NCBI GenBank assembly: GCA_025462645.1
Contig: JAOAPB010000078.1
Location: forward strand, 1-43,459
DNA length: 43,459 nucleotides
DNA from: Edaphobacter sp.
GTDB taxonomy: Bacteria; Acidobacteriota; Terriglobia; Terriglobales; Acidobacteriaceae
Direction of reading: 5' to 3'
Positions 1 through 7,115 of the stretch are shown piece after piece. Position 1 is the first letter of the stretch; every line of letters begins with the position of its first letter. The notes beneath the pieces are model-generated. The model ran no database searches and was not told where the DNA came from. It saw nothing but the letters and a program-made list of their open reading frames with translations. A program made the translations under genes and the position numbers.

Positions 1-968
1 GCAGCGGCTTTGGCCTCAAGCACGTGCAGCATGGTCGTCTCGCGGGGCTTCTCAAGATGCCCGACCAAATCGTCGATGCGCGCCGATAGCCCGTCGGTGT
101 CAATCTGCATCGCCGCGAGTTGCGCGCGTAGGGTAGGCAGACTCTCGCCGAGGCTCTGACCGAGATGCTCGAATTTCGCGCTTTTGAGGTGCGACACAGT
201 TTCAGCCATTGCCGCTCGGCACAGTCCCAGGGCCACAGCTGCCGTTCCCAAGCTAAACAGCGGGAGCACCACGTTTAGCATGGCTGGAAAGCCCGCGCCA
301 TCATCAGTAAGCTGAAAATGGGACGGGACTTGGCACTCGTCCAGCGCAATAGGCGCAGAGGCGTTGGCCCGAAGTCCCAAACCATCCCAGGGCCCCGCAA
401 CTGAAAGGCCGCGCGTCTCCGCTGCAAGAAGATAGAGGGTCGAATCGGTAGGTCCCGCCCCTTCAGGGGCAAGCGCAGAAACGACATAGCTCTGCGCATG
501 ACCAGCGCTGGTCACCCACGATTTCCTGGCGCTTATGCGCACCCCGTCACCATTCCGATGTGCACGTGATACAGGCGCCCAGAAATGGCTACGCGAGCCG
601 GCTTCACTGAAAGCGAGAGTGGACAAATGCCGGCCCGCACCAATCTCCCGCAGCATGGGCGTGACTGCCTGAGCCGCGCTTGGACGCACCGCCGAGATCG
701 TCGCGGTGCCAAGGATGTGCATGAGGTAGACCATGGCGACAGAAGCGTCCGCCTCGGCCAGCGTCGCCACCACAGAGGCAAAAGTGCAGGAACCCAACGC
801 TGAACCGCCAAAATCCACCGGTAGCATCAGCCCAAGCAGTCCGGACTCACCAAGCGACTCGACAGCCTCGGTAGAGAATCGTCCCACCTTGTCGTTTTTC
901 CCTGCGGATGAGGCCAGCACGCGACTGGCGATCTCCTTGGCTTTCAAAACAGCTGCGTCATGAGTCAT
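1..968 (-). CDS. Acyl-CoA dehydrogenase family protein (partial, C-terminus outside window)
   Basis: An open frame runs on the minus strand from an ATG at 968 to the window edge (about 322 codons) without a stop. It looks like an acyl-CoA dehydrogenase: an alpha-helical N-terminal domain with a GLLGLMLPVDFGG segment, a helix with YLMHILGTATI, then the flavin-side segment LAFSEAGSRSHFWAPVS, which matches the family's FAD/substrate-binding strand, and the start of the C-terminal helical domain (LFSLGTAAVALGLCRAA). Such enzymes oxidise acyl-CoA thioesters with FAD and pass electrons to ETF. The substrate cannot be read from the sequence, and the catalytic Glu region lies outside the window. Alternative start codons are possible, since no strong ribosome-binding site is visible. 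It is divergent from the cytochrome genes at 1310. The family call is fairly sure; the exact function is not. Confidence 0.8.
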   Translation of the reverse strand, partial: MTHDAAVLKAKEIASRVLASSAGKNDKVGRFSTEAVESLGESGLLGLMLPVDFGGSALGSCTFASVVATLAEADASVAMVYLMHILGTATISAVRPSAAQAVTPMLREIGAGRHLSTLAFSEAGSRSHFWAPVSRAHRNGDGVRISARKSWVTSAGHAQSYVVSALAPEGAGPTDSTLYLLAAETRGLSVAGPWDGLGLRANASAPIALDECQVPSHFQLTDDGAGFPAMLNVVLPLFSLGTAAVALGLCRAAMAETVSHLKSAKFEHLGQSLGESLPTLRAQLAAMQIDTDGLSARIDDLVGHLEKPRETTMLHVLEAKAA

Positions 969-1309
969 GATCCACCTATCATCCATGAGTCTTCTTGACC
1001 GAGCCATGATTGTCGCCGAGGATGCGTAGGGAGGTCAACAGTCCCTACGCCTGTCGGGACCCAACACGCAGTGGTGCTTTCATGCTTCTACAGTCGATAT
1101 CGGTATATGCCCTTCAACTAACGGAGGCTCACAGATTCGAGACTCCAGTTACTCAATCTTTTTCCTGCCATCGAAGGCAAAAATCATTGTTTGGCACTCT
1201 AAAAGTGTTTCTTGCATATGATGTGGTTATCGAACGATGGAGGCATCTCTGGAGGGTAGCTTTCTGATCATGGAAGACAAATGACCAGATATGGCGGCGG
1301 GAAAAACGA
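969..1309. other. Divergent intergenic region, no gene seen
   Basis: This 341-bp spacer separates the minus-strand acyl-CoA dehydrogenase from the plus-strand cytochrome unit, so it should hold promoters for both. The open frames across it have no family resemblance and I reject them. I see no clear promoter hexamers or strong inverted repeat. Confidence 0.5.
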
Positions 1310-2557
1310 ATGCGCGATGTAACCATTGCTGTGCGAAGAAATCGGAATGCCGCCGGACGTCGACTTATGGAGGCTTTCCGCGGATGGTGTGGTCAGAGTG
1401 TAATTTCTCTATATTTGATCGTCTCGAGTCGAGGCGTCATCCTGGGCGTACTTGCGTTTGTTTGTATGTGCACATTTTTTTTGCCGGCGCAGACGCTCCA
1501 TTACACGAAGCGTCCGGATGTGGAGAACGGGGGGAAGGTCTACAGGGGAGGCTGCATCGCGTGTCATGGGAGCGACGGAAAGGGTGCCCCCATGGCGAGC
1601 ACGGTGTTTCTGCGGCCGGATACGTTCCCGGACTTCACCGATTGCGCCGGAACGACGCCTGAGCCGAACGGTAACTGGAAGGCGGCGATCGTCCATGGCG
1701 GCCCGTCGCGTGGGCTCTCGCAGATCATGCCAGCGTTCGGGGATCTGCTGACCGACGACCAGATAAACGATGTGATGGCGTACATGCGGGGATTTTGCAA
1801 AAATGTCCACCACTACCCGCTGGGCGAGTTGAACCTGCCGCGCGCCCTGGTGACGGAGAAAGCGTTTCCTGAAAATGAGCTTGTGATTTCGACGGCGGCG
1901 AGCGCGTCGGGCGCGCCGGCGTGGACGACCGATATCATCGATGAGCGGACCATCATCGATGCGCGGACGCAGCTTGAAACCGATGTTCCGGTGAACTATG
2001 CGGACCAGGGACATAACTGGACAGAAGGTTTGGGCGACATCACGCTGGCGGTGAAACGGGAGATGTTTTCCAGTTTGAAGACGGGATCGATCCTAAGTCT
2101 GCAAGGGGGCATTCTGTTGCCGACGGGAGATCGTAAGCGGGGGTTCGGGGCGGGAACGATGCAGCTCGAGCCGTTTGCGGCGTTCGATCAACTGTTCCGG
2201 GAAAATACGTTTCTGCAGTTCCAACTGGGAGCGGATCTGCCGGTGGATACGAGCGTGGCTCCGCGCAGCATGTTCTGGCGGGCGACGGCGGGGCAGGCAA
2301 TGGCTCCGGATCACATGCTGGGACGGCTGTTTTCGCCGATGGTGGAGTTTCTGGCCACGCGTGGTTTTAAGCCGGGGGCGAGCACGAACTGGGACGTTCT
2401 GCCGGAGATGCAGATCACGGTGAGCAGACGGCAACACATCCGCACGGGATTTGGCGTGAGAGAGCCGTTCACGAATACGAGCGGGCGAACGCCGCAGGTT
2501 GTGTTTTATATGCTTTGGGACCGGGCCGATGGGAAGCTATGGGAAGGTTGGCGATGA
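1310..2557 (+). CDS. c-type cytochrome domain fused to an outer-membrane beta-barrel-like domain
   Basis: The 415-residue protein has a hydrophobic export segment at about residues 40-60 ending in a likely cleavage site (FLPAQ). A class I cytochrome c domain follows, with heme motif CIACH at 82-86 and a candidate axial methionine in SQIMPAF near residue 140. From about residue 230 the C-terminal half reads GDITLAVKREM...GGILLPTGD, with alternating hydrophobic strands and an aromatic-rich end; this resembles outer-membrane transporters of the Phenol_MetA_deg type. Seeing both domains in one chain is unusual. The next gene, a pentaheme cytochrome, starts inside this stop codon (ATGA overlap), so the two are probably co-translated and work together in electron transfer at the cell envelope. 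That role is inference. The start could also be the ATG at 1367, which leaves a more normal signal peptide. Confidence 0.72.
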   Translation: MRDVTIAVRRNRNAAGRRLMEAFRGWCGQSVISLYLIVSSRGVILGVLAFVCMCTFFLPAQTLHYTKRPDVENGGKVYRGGCIACHGSDGKGAPMASTVFLRPDTFPDFTDCAGTTPEPNGNWKAAIVHGGPSRGLSQIMPAFGDLLTDDQINDVMAYMRGFCKNVHHYPLGELNLPRALVTEKAFPENELVISTAASASGAPAWTTDIIDERTIIDARTQLETDVPVNYADQGHNWTEGLGDITLAVKREMFSSLKTGSILSLQGGILLPTGDRKRGFGAGTMQLEPFAAFDQLFRENTFLQFQLGADLPVDTSVAPRSMFWRATAGQAMAPDHMLGRLFSPMVEFLATRGFKPGASTNWDVLPEMQITVSRRQHIRTGFGVREPFTNTSGRTPQVVFYMLWDRADGKLWEGWR

Positions 2558-4203
2558 AACTCCGTTGGGGTGTTGGGATAGTTCTAGGGCTCGCATTGGC
2601 GGGATCTCCGCCAGTGCTGCTTGGTAGGTCGAAGACGAAGACGGAGAACGCAAAGGGAGACAAGGTTCCTCCGGGGACGGTATTTCGGACATCGGAGCGG
2701 TGTGTGGCTTGTCACAACGGGCTGACGACGAGCAAGGGCGAGGATATTTCGATCGGGTTTCAATGGCGCGCGAGCATCATGGCGAACTCGGCGCGCGATC
2801 CTTACTGGCAGGGAAGCGTGAGACGAGAGTCGATCGATCATCCGGAGTCGAAGCAGGCGATCCAAGATGAGTGTTCGATCTGCCATATGCCGGCGGTCCG
2901 TCTCGCGGATCGTGATGCGGGACGACACACAGAGGTGTTTTCGCGCCTTCCTTTGCAGACGTTTCCCAAGGGAGATCGCGCTGCGGCGGATGGGGTGACG
3001 TGCTCGGTGTGCCACCAGATCGAGAAGACGGGGCTGGGGACGGACGCGACATTTGTTGGCAATGTGGTGATCGCGAAGGCGGTCGAGAAGGACCTGCGAC
3101 CGGAGTATGGGCCGTTCGACATCGATAAAGGACACCGGACGGTGATGCACTCCTCGACGGCGACTTACGTGCCGATGAAGGGCGACCATATGCGCGATGC
3201 AGGCCTGTGTGGAAGCTGCCATACGCTGTACACCGCGGCCTTGGGGCCACATGGGGAGAAGGTGGGTACGTTTCCGGAGCAGATGCCGTTCCTGGAGTGG
3301 CAGCATAGCGACTACAAGACCAGGCAGACATGTCAGGAATGCCACATGCCGGTCGTGAACGAGCCGGTCGCGGTGACGGCGCTGTATGGCCAGCCGCGCG
3401 AAGGGATGCACCGTCATGTTTTTGTCGGGGCGAACTTCGTGATGGAAGGAATGCTACAGGATCATCGCGATGAGCTGGCCACGGAGGCTCTGCCGGAGGA
3501 GATGGACGCGGCGATGAAGCGCACAATGGAGTTTCTGAAAACGCAGGCGGCAAAGGTGACCATTGGCAGAATCGGTCGGACTGCGGACGGGGTCGCGGTG
3601 GAGGTGCATGTCGAGAATCTCGGGGGGCATAAGCTGCCTACGGCGTATCCGTCGCGGAGAGCGTGGCTGCATGTTGTGGTGCGTGATTGGAGTGGGCATG
3701 TGATCTTTGAGTCAGGTGCGCTGAATCCGGATGGGTCGATTGCAGGCAATGACAATGACGCCGATCCACTGCGGTTCGAGCCGCACTATCGGGAGATTAC
3801 CAGTCCGCAGCAGGTAGAGATCTATGAGCCGATTTTGAAGGACTCGCAAGGAAGAGTGACCACGGGACTGCTGAACGCCGTAGGGTATTTGAAAGATAAT
3901 CGCATTCTGCCGACCGGTTTCGACAAAGGATCGGCGAATAAGGATATTGCGGTGGTGGGCGAGGCGGCGGAAGATCCGGCGTTCACCGACAAGGGGAGCA
4001 CGGTGCGGTATGTTGTTTCGACGAAGAATGCGTCAGGGCCGTTTAAGATTGACGCGGAGCTTTGGTATCAACCGATTGGCTACCGTTGGGCTCATAATCT
4101 GGCTCCCTACCGAGCTGACGAGCCGCAGAAGATGGTTCAATATTACGAAGCGGCGATGCAGAAGTCGGCGGTGGTCTTAGCTATGGCGCACGCTACGCGA
4201 TAA
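2554..4203 (+). CDS. Secreted pentaheme c-type cytochrome
   Basis: The frame is open further upstream, but the ATG at 2554 is the best start: it overlaps the preceding stop as ATGA, has GGAAGG about 8 nt upstream and gives a clean signal peptide (MKLRWGVGIVLGLALAGSPP). The 549-residue product contains five CXXCH heme motifs: CVACH (50-54), CSICH (107-111), CSVCH, CGSCH and CQECH, all in the first ~280 residues. It also has histidine-rich linkers that could supply distal ligands. This resembles the cytochrome c554-like multiheme proteins found in acidobacteria and planctomycetes. The C-terminal ~250 residues carry no heme and look like a beta-rich domain (HVENLGGHKLPTAYPSRRAW) seen in similar proteins. 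It is likely periplasmic or outer-membrane associated and the electron partner of the preceding cytochrome-barrel fusion. The redox substrate is unknown. Confidence 0.82.
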   Translation: MKLRWGVGIVLGLALAGSPPVLLGRSKTKTENAKGDKVPPGTVFRTSERCVACHNGLTTSKGEDISIGFQWRASIMANSARDPYWQGSVRRESIDHPESKQAIQDECSICHMPAVRLADRDAGRHTEVFSRLPLQTFPKGDRAAADGVTCSVCHQIEKTGLGTDATFVGNVVIAKAVEKDLRPEYGPFDIDKGHRTVMHSSTATYVPMKGDHMRDAGLCGSCHTLYTAALGPHGEKVGTFPEQMPFLEWQHSDYKTRQTCQECHMPVVNEPVAVTALYGQPREGMHRHVFVGANFVMEGMLQDHRDELATEALPEEMDAAMKRTMEFLKTQAAKVTIGRIGRTADGVAVEVHVENLGGHKLPTAYPSRRAWLHVVVRDWSGHVIFESGALNPDGSIAGNDNDADPLRFEPHYREITSPQQVEIYEPILKDSQGRVTTGLLNAVGYLKDNRILPTGFDKGSANKDIAVVGEAAEDPAFTDKGSTVRYVVSTKNASGPFKIDAELWYQPIGYRWAHNLAPYRADEPQKMVQYYEAAMQKSAVVLAMAHATR

Positions 4204-4206
4204 CGA

Positions 4207-4234
4207 GCAACGAGTCTCAGCTAAGACTCGTTGC
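4207..4234 (+). terminator. Stem-loop directly after the multiheme cytochrome gene
   Basis: A perfect 11-bp inverted repeat (GCAACGAGTCT / AGACTCGTTGC) with a 6-nt loop begins three bases after the TAA stop. It lies between convergent genes, which fits a transcription terminator or 3'-end stabiliser. No T-tract follows, so factor-independent termination is uncertain. Confidence 0.6.
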
Positions 4235-4375
4235 AAAACCTTCGTTCAGATCTCAATTCGGAATGTGCCTCCGTTGTTTCGCCGCATGAGAAAGGCCTAA
4301 AACAGGTTGAAGGAACTACCTGCCGCGGACGCAAAACTTGCGGTTCTCTTAGTAGGAGATGGCGTCGAGTTCAGT

Positions 4376-4756
4376 TCATGCACGACTCTCCGAAACCAGG
4401 TTTGATTCTCGCATCGCCCATATCGCCTGGCGTACTGCGCCACCGAAGATTGCCAGGCCTAGAGGCACATGGGATGCAACATGATGGAAGTGCCCGGCCG
4501 CAAACTCGAGCACCTCCGCGATAAGAAGCGCTCCAGACGCTGTGGGAATCCACGCAGGACAGCCTCCGTTGAACTTCAGCGAAATGGCTAAGATGAACTG
4601 GGCACAGGTCAGGAGCACCAGCACCTTAGCAGTGAATTCATGAAGATTTGCTGACTGACCATCTCCTCCAAGCATTCTTCCGGCAAATGCAGCTTGAATG
4701 AGCATGATTAGGACATTCGAAACCATAACGATCCGTAGGATCTTCAGCAATCGCAC
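4376..4756 (-). CDS. Small integral membrane protein (DUF6220-like), putative ECF41 target
   Basis: The frame is open to 4885, but the best start is the GTG at 4756: it follows the strong ribosome-binding site AAGGGGGG by a normal spacing and begins MRLLKILRIVMVSN. The 126-residue product has about four membrane helices, with motifs IQAAFAGRML, LHEFTAKVLVLLT and HVPLGLAIFGG. This pattern resembles small DUF6220-type membrane proteins; I have no functional call. A promoter-like element at 4829-4855 on this strand, TGTCACA-N15-CGGTCTTAA, is nearly the same as elements before the ECF41 sigma gene and before the DoxX-like gene, suggesting shared control. The gene is divergent from the sigma gene. 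Confidence 0.62.
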   Translation of the reverse strand: MRLLKILRIVMVSNVLIMLIQAAFAGRMLGGDGQSANLHEFTAKVLVLLTCAQFILAISLKFNGGCPAWIPTASGALLIAEVLEFAAGHFHHVASHVPLGLAIFGGAVRQAIWAMRESNLVSESRA

Positions 4757-4828
4757 CCGTACCCCCCTTTTGCATTTCCAAGTCAGGAGTTCGCATCTCG
4801 ACGATTCCTCTTGGATACTCATTCTTAA

Positions 4829-4855
4829 GACCGAGCGACCCATCCCGTTGTGACA
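4829..4855 (-). promoter_or_regulatory. Putative ECF41-type promoter for the small membrane protein
   Basis: On the minus strand the sequence reads TGTCACA (4855-4849), 15 nt, then CGG and TCTTAA continuing to about 4825. The -35 element equals the known ECF41 recognition sequence TGTCACA. The known -10 is CGTC at 16 nt; here GGTC stands at that spacing. Transcription would begin roughly 65 nt before the GTG start. Confidence 0.65.
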
Positions 4856-4926
4856 ACCGGCGAGTGACTCACTGGGCAGGTTCACAGGCTAGGCTCATGG
4901 AGGTGATCGACCTTGCGATGCTACCC

Positions 4927-4957
4927 TGTCACAGAACATCCCAGTCATCGGTCTTAA
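4927..4957 (+). promoter_or_regulatory. Putative ECF41-type promoter facing the sigma factor gene
   Basis: TGTCACA (4927-4933), 15 nt, then CGGTCTTAA (4949-4957) match the divergent element at 4829-4855 in both boxes and in spacing. The next gene on this strand is the ECF41 sigma factor at 5253, which would give a leader of about 290 nt. I see no gene in that leader. Confidence 0.62.
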
Positions 4958-5252
4958 CAGCAAGACCTCTCTATTGAGGGCAGCCGCCGACTGCACAGCT
5001 GGACAGTCATTCGTCTGTAGACGTCGTCAGATTGACGCGATTGGATTGAAATGCACTCTGGGAACGCAGAAACGGCCGGGTCCCGATGCAGCCCGCACCT
5101 CGGTTCTTCTCTCTCTCTTCTTCTTGGTTTGTCATTTGAGATTCGGCGTTTCCCTTCCCCGTTATTTTGATTGCAGCCACGATCGTCGGAGATATCAGAA
5201 CCTTCTTGCGCGCCGATTCATCCATTCTTCTGTAATTACTTGAGGTCAAAAG
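4958..5252 (+). other. Long leader or intergenic region before the sigma gene
   Basis: About 295 nt separate the proposed promoter from the sigma factor start. The short frames here show no family features. It includes a pyrimidine-rich run near 5105-5130. A second, ordinary promoter closer to the gene cannot be excluded. Confidence 0.4.
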
Positions 5253-6197
5253 ATGCGAAAACAGGGTGACAGCGGAAATTCCACGGAAATATCTCCAGCC
5301 GAAGCTGAGGTTTCCGTTCGACTCGCCACTTTTGACCAGTACCGCAGTCTGCTCTTCTCGATTGCCTACCGCATGTTGGGAAGTGTCACAGATGCGGAAG
5401 ACATGCTACAGGAGACCTTTATCAAATGGCAGCAGTCGCCCCGGCAAGACATTCGCTCTCCGCGTGCGTTCTTAGTCACCATCGTTAGCCGACTCTGTAT
5501 CAACTACTTGCAATCGGCACGTGTTCAGCGCGAAGAATACGTTGGCCAATGGCTACCCGAGCCAATCGTTACCGATCCAGGGAGCGATCCTTTTGGCATC
5601 ATAAAAATTGACGAATCACTGTCGATGGCATTCCTGGTGCTTCTGGAACGTCTCACTCCGATCGAACGCGCCGTGTTCCTTCTTCGAGAAGTCTTTGAGT
5701 ACGAGTACTCTGAGGTTGCAACGATTCTTGGACAGACTGAAGTGAACTGCCGTCAAATTTTGCGGAGGGCACGACAGCACGTTAGCGCCGTGCGACCGCG
5801 GTTTGCTACATCGGCCCGCAAACAAAGTGATCTGTTTGAGCGTTTTCTAAATGCCATCCGCACCGGTGAAATGGAAGGCCTCGTCGATCTCCTATCGAAC
5901 GACGTTGTGCTTCATTCTGACGGCGGTGGGAGGGCGATCGCTGTGCCCAATACGGTCCATGGCGCCGACAACGTCGCTCGCGGCATTTTGGGGAGCCTTA
6001 GAAAATTCGTGCCGAAGGCCCTCGTGAGGCGGCTCGCCCTGATCAATGGTGAACCTGGTCTCGTCAACTATCTGAACGGGACACCTCACTCCGTGCTCAC
6101 GATCGAAGTAGCCGATAATCACATTCGCGCGATCTATATCGTCACCAATCCGGAGAAACTATCCCACGTGTCTCACCTGTCACAGAATGCGACCTAG
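5253..6197 (+). CDS. sigJ: ECF41-family RNA polymerase sigma factor with C-terminal SnoaL-like domain
   Basis: This 314-residue protein has sigma region 2 at about 29-95 (YRSLLFSIAYRMLGSVTDAED...), region 4 at about 125-180 (RLTPIERAVFLLREVFEYEYSEVATILG) and a C-terminal SnoaL/NTF2-like domain from about 193. All three ECF41 signatures are present: WLPEP in the linker (100-104), DGGGR (223-227) and NPEKL near the end (299-303). In this family the C-terminal extension controls sigma activity and there is usually no classical anti-sigma factor. The ATG at 5253 has GAGG 7 nt upstream. Three TGT(C/A)ACA-N15-CGGTCTT elements in the neighbourhood suggest that it activates itself and both flanking membrane-protein genes. 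ECF41 genes usually sit beside carboxymuconolactone decarboxylase, oxidoreductase or epimerase genes; none is seen here, and the partner is a DoxX-like protein instead. The inducing signal is unknown. Confidence 0.93.
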   Translation: MRKQGDSGNSTEISPAEAEVSVRLATFDQYRSLLFSIAYRMLGSVTDAEDMLQETFIKWQQSPRQDIRSPRAFLVTIVSRLCINYLQSARVQREEYVGQWLPEPIVTDPGSDPFGIIKIDESLSMAFLVLLERLTPIERAVFLLREVFEYEYSEVATILGQTEVNCRQILRRARQHVSAVRPRFATSARKQSDLFERFLNAIRTGEMEGLVDLLSNDVVLHSDGGGRAIAVPNTVHGADNVARGILGSLRKFVPKALVRRLALINGEPGLVNYLNGTPHSVLTIEVADNHIRAIYIVTNPEKLSHVSHLSQNAT

Positions 6198-6203
6198 TCA
6201 TCC

Positions 6204-6232
6204 TGTAACAAAGTACCCCCTTCGCCGGTCTT
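6204..6232 (+). promoter_or_regulatory. Putative ECF41-type promoter for the DoxX-like gene
   Basis: TGTAACA (6204-6210), 15 nt, then CGGTCTT (6226-6232) lie 42 nt before the ATG at 6274. The spacing and the -10 box equal those of the two elements near 4850 and 4940, with one change in the -35 box. It lies just after the sigma factor stop codon. Confidence 0.65.
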
Positions 6233-6273
6233 GCATATAGAGCCCGCATCTCGGCTCGAGGACGGAGCGACCT

Positions 6274-6666
6274 ATGAAAAAGAAAGCAACTACCTACTGG
6301 ATTGCGACCGCCTTTGTCGCAATGATTATGACGGCGTCTGGAGGACTCGCAATCTCTCACGCTCCCGCATTCATGAAGGCGCTTGCACATCTTGGTTATC
6401 CTCCCTATTTTTCGAATCTGCTCGGATTAGGGAAGCTCGTAGGCGTCTGCGTCCTCATCGCTCCCGGGCTCGCCAGACTGAAGGAATGGGCTTATGTTGC
6501 ATTCGGCATCACCGTTCTCAGCGCCTGCTATTCGCATTTCAACTCCGGCGATGGCTGGTTAGCTCTTGAGCCTCTAATCACGCTTGCAGCATTGGTCGTG
6601 TCCTATCTCACCCGGCCCATGAGCCGAAGATTTCCAAATTTCGGGGTAATGAAGTCCGACACCTGA
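6274..6666 (+). CDS. DoxX-like membrane protein, putative ECF41 target
   Basis: The 130-residue product has four predicted membrane helices and the DoxX-like pattern: a first helix (TAFVAMIMTASGGLAI), then HLGYPPYFSNLLGLGKLVGVCVLIAPGLARLKEWAYVAFGI in which the Gly-Leu-Gly-Lys segment and the Leu-Lys-Glu-Trp-Ala turn are typical of the family. The reaction, if any, is unknown; family members have been linked to thiol stress and quinone-related processes. GGAG precedes the ATG by about 8 nt. The gene lies 76 bp downstream of the ECF41 sigma gene with its own ECF41-like promoter between them. A TetR-type remnant follows. Confidence 0.8.
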   Translation: MKKKATTYWIATAFVAMIMTASGGLAISHAPAFMKALAHLGYPPYFSNLLGLGKLVGVCVLIAPGLARLKEWAYVAFGITVLSACYSHFNSGDGWLALEPLITLAALVVSYLTRPMSRRFPNFGVMKSDT

Positions 6667-6689
6667 ATGAGTGGAATGACTGTCTATAC

Positions 6690-6944
6690 TTGTCGATTGA
6701 TCCAGAATACAGCGCGGCTTCTCATCTCTGCTTCGGACTGCGGAGGCCATCTCCCTTACGCTCATCGAGTTCCCGAGACGCTTTGGTTGTAGGTTGTTGG
6801 TCTCTGGTCCACGGCTTCGCAGAGCTTCAGGTCGAGAAAAGATTTGACTTTATTGGTAGCTCGCTTAGCACCGAAGAACTTGCACGCAATTCCGTTCGTC
6901 TGATGATCGCAGTTGCAACCCGGCGCAAAACGCAAGGATGTTGA
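6690..6944 (+). pseudogene. Remnant of a TetR/AcrR-family regulator (C-terminal part)
   Basis: The frame downstream of the DoxX-like gene contains DALVVGCWSLVHGFAELQVEKRFDF followed by a helical end, given here in two parts: the core SLVHGFAEL is the W-x-x-V-H-G signature of TetR C-terminal ligand-binding domains. There is no helix-turn-helix DNA-binding domain in any frame upstream, and the only start is a TTG with no ribosome-binding site. I therefore read it as a truncated, probably non-functional regulator. It could also be a chance resemblance in a short frame. Confidence 0.45.
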
Positions 6945-7115
6945 TCGGGCGATTTGATCTCCGAATCGGCGTTAACTGAGAGGATCGTCGTCCAGACAGC
7001 GTCAACTGTCCGCCGTGCGTCTCGCATAGCTCCAATCTTTCCACTCACCCAGTCGAGCAATACGCGCGATCAAAGCGATCCCGACCGCTGTTGCTGACGC
7101 GGATGACACTCTCGC

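Noticed and set aside
2584..3417. 277-codon open frame antisense to the pentaheme cytochrome
   Set aside because: It is the high-GC shadow of a gene with five clear heme motifs and has no family features.
4974..5243. Open frame in the leader of the sigma factor gene
   Set aside because: It has no family resemblance, no ribosome-binding site and a composition unlike the neighbouring genes; it may only be a chance frame.
6178..6206. A third TGTCACA, inside the end of the sigma factor gene
   Set aside because: It is followed by ATCCTG, not CGGTC, at the N15 distance, and the better-spaced TGTAACA element lies just downstream.
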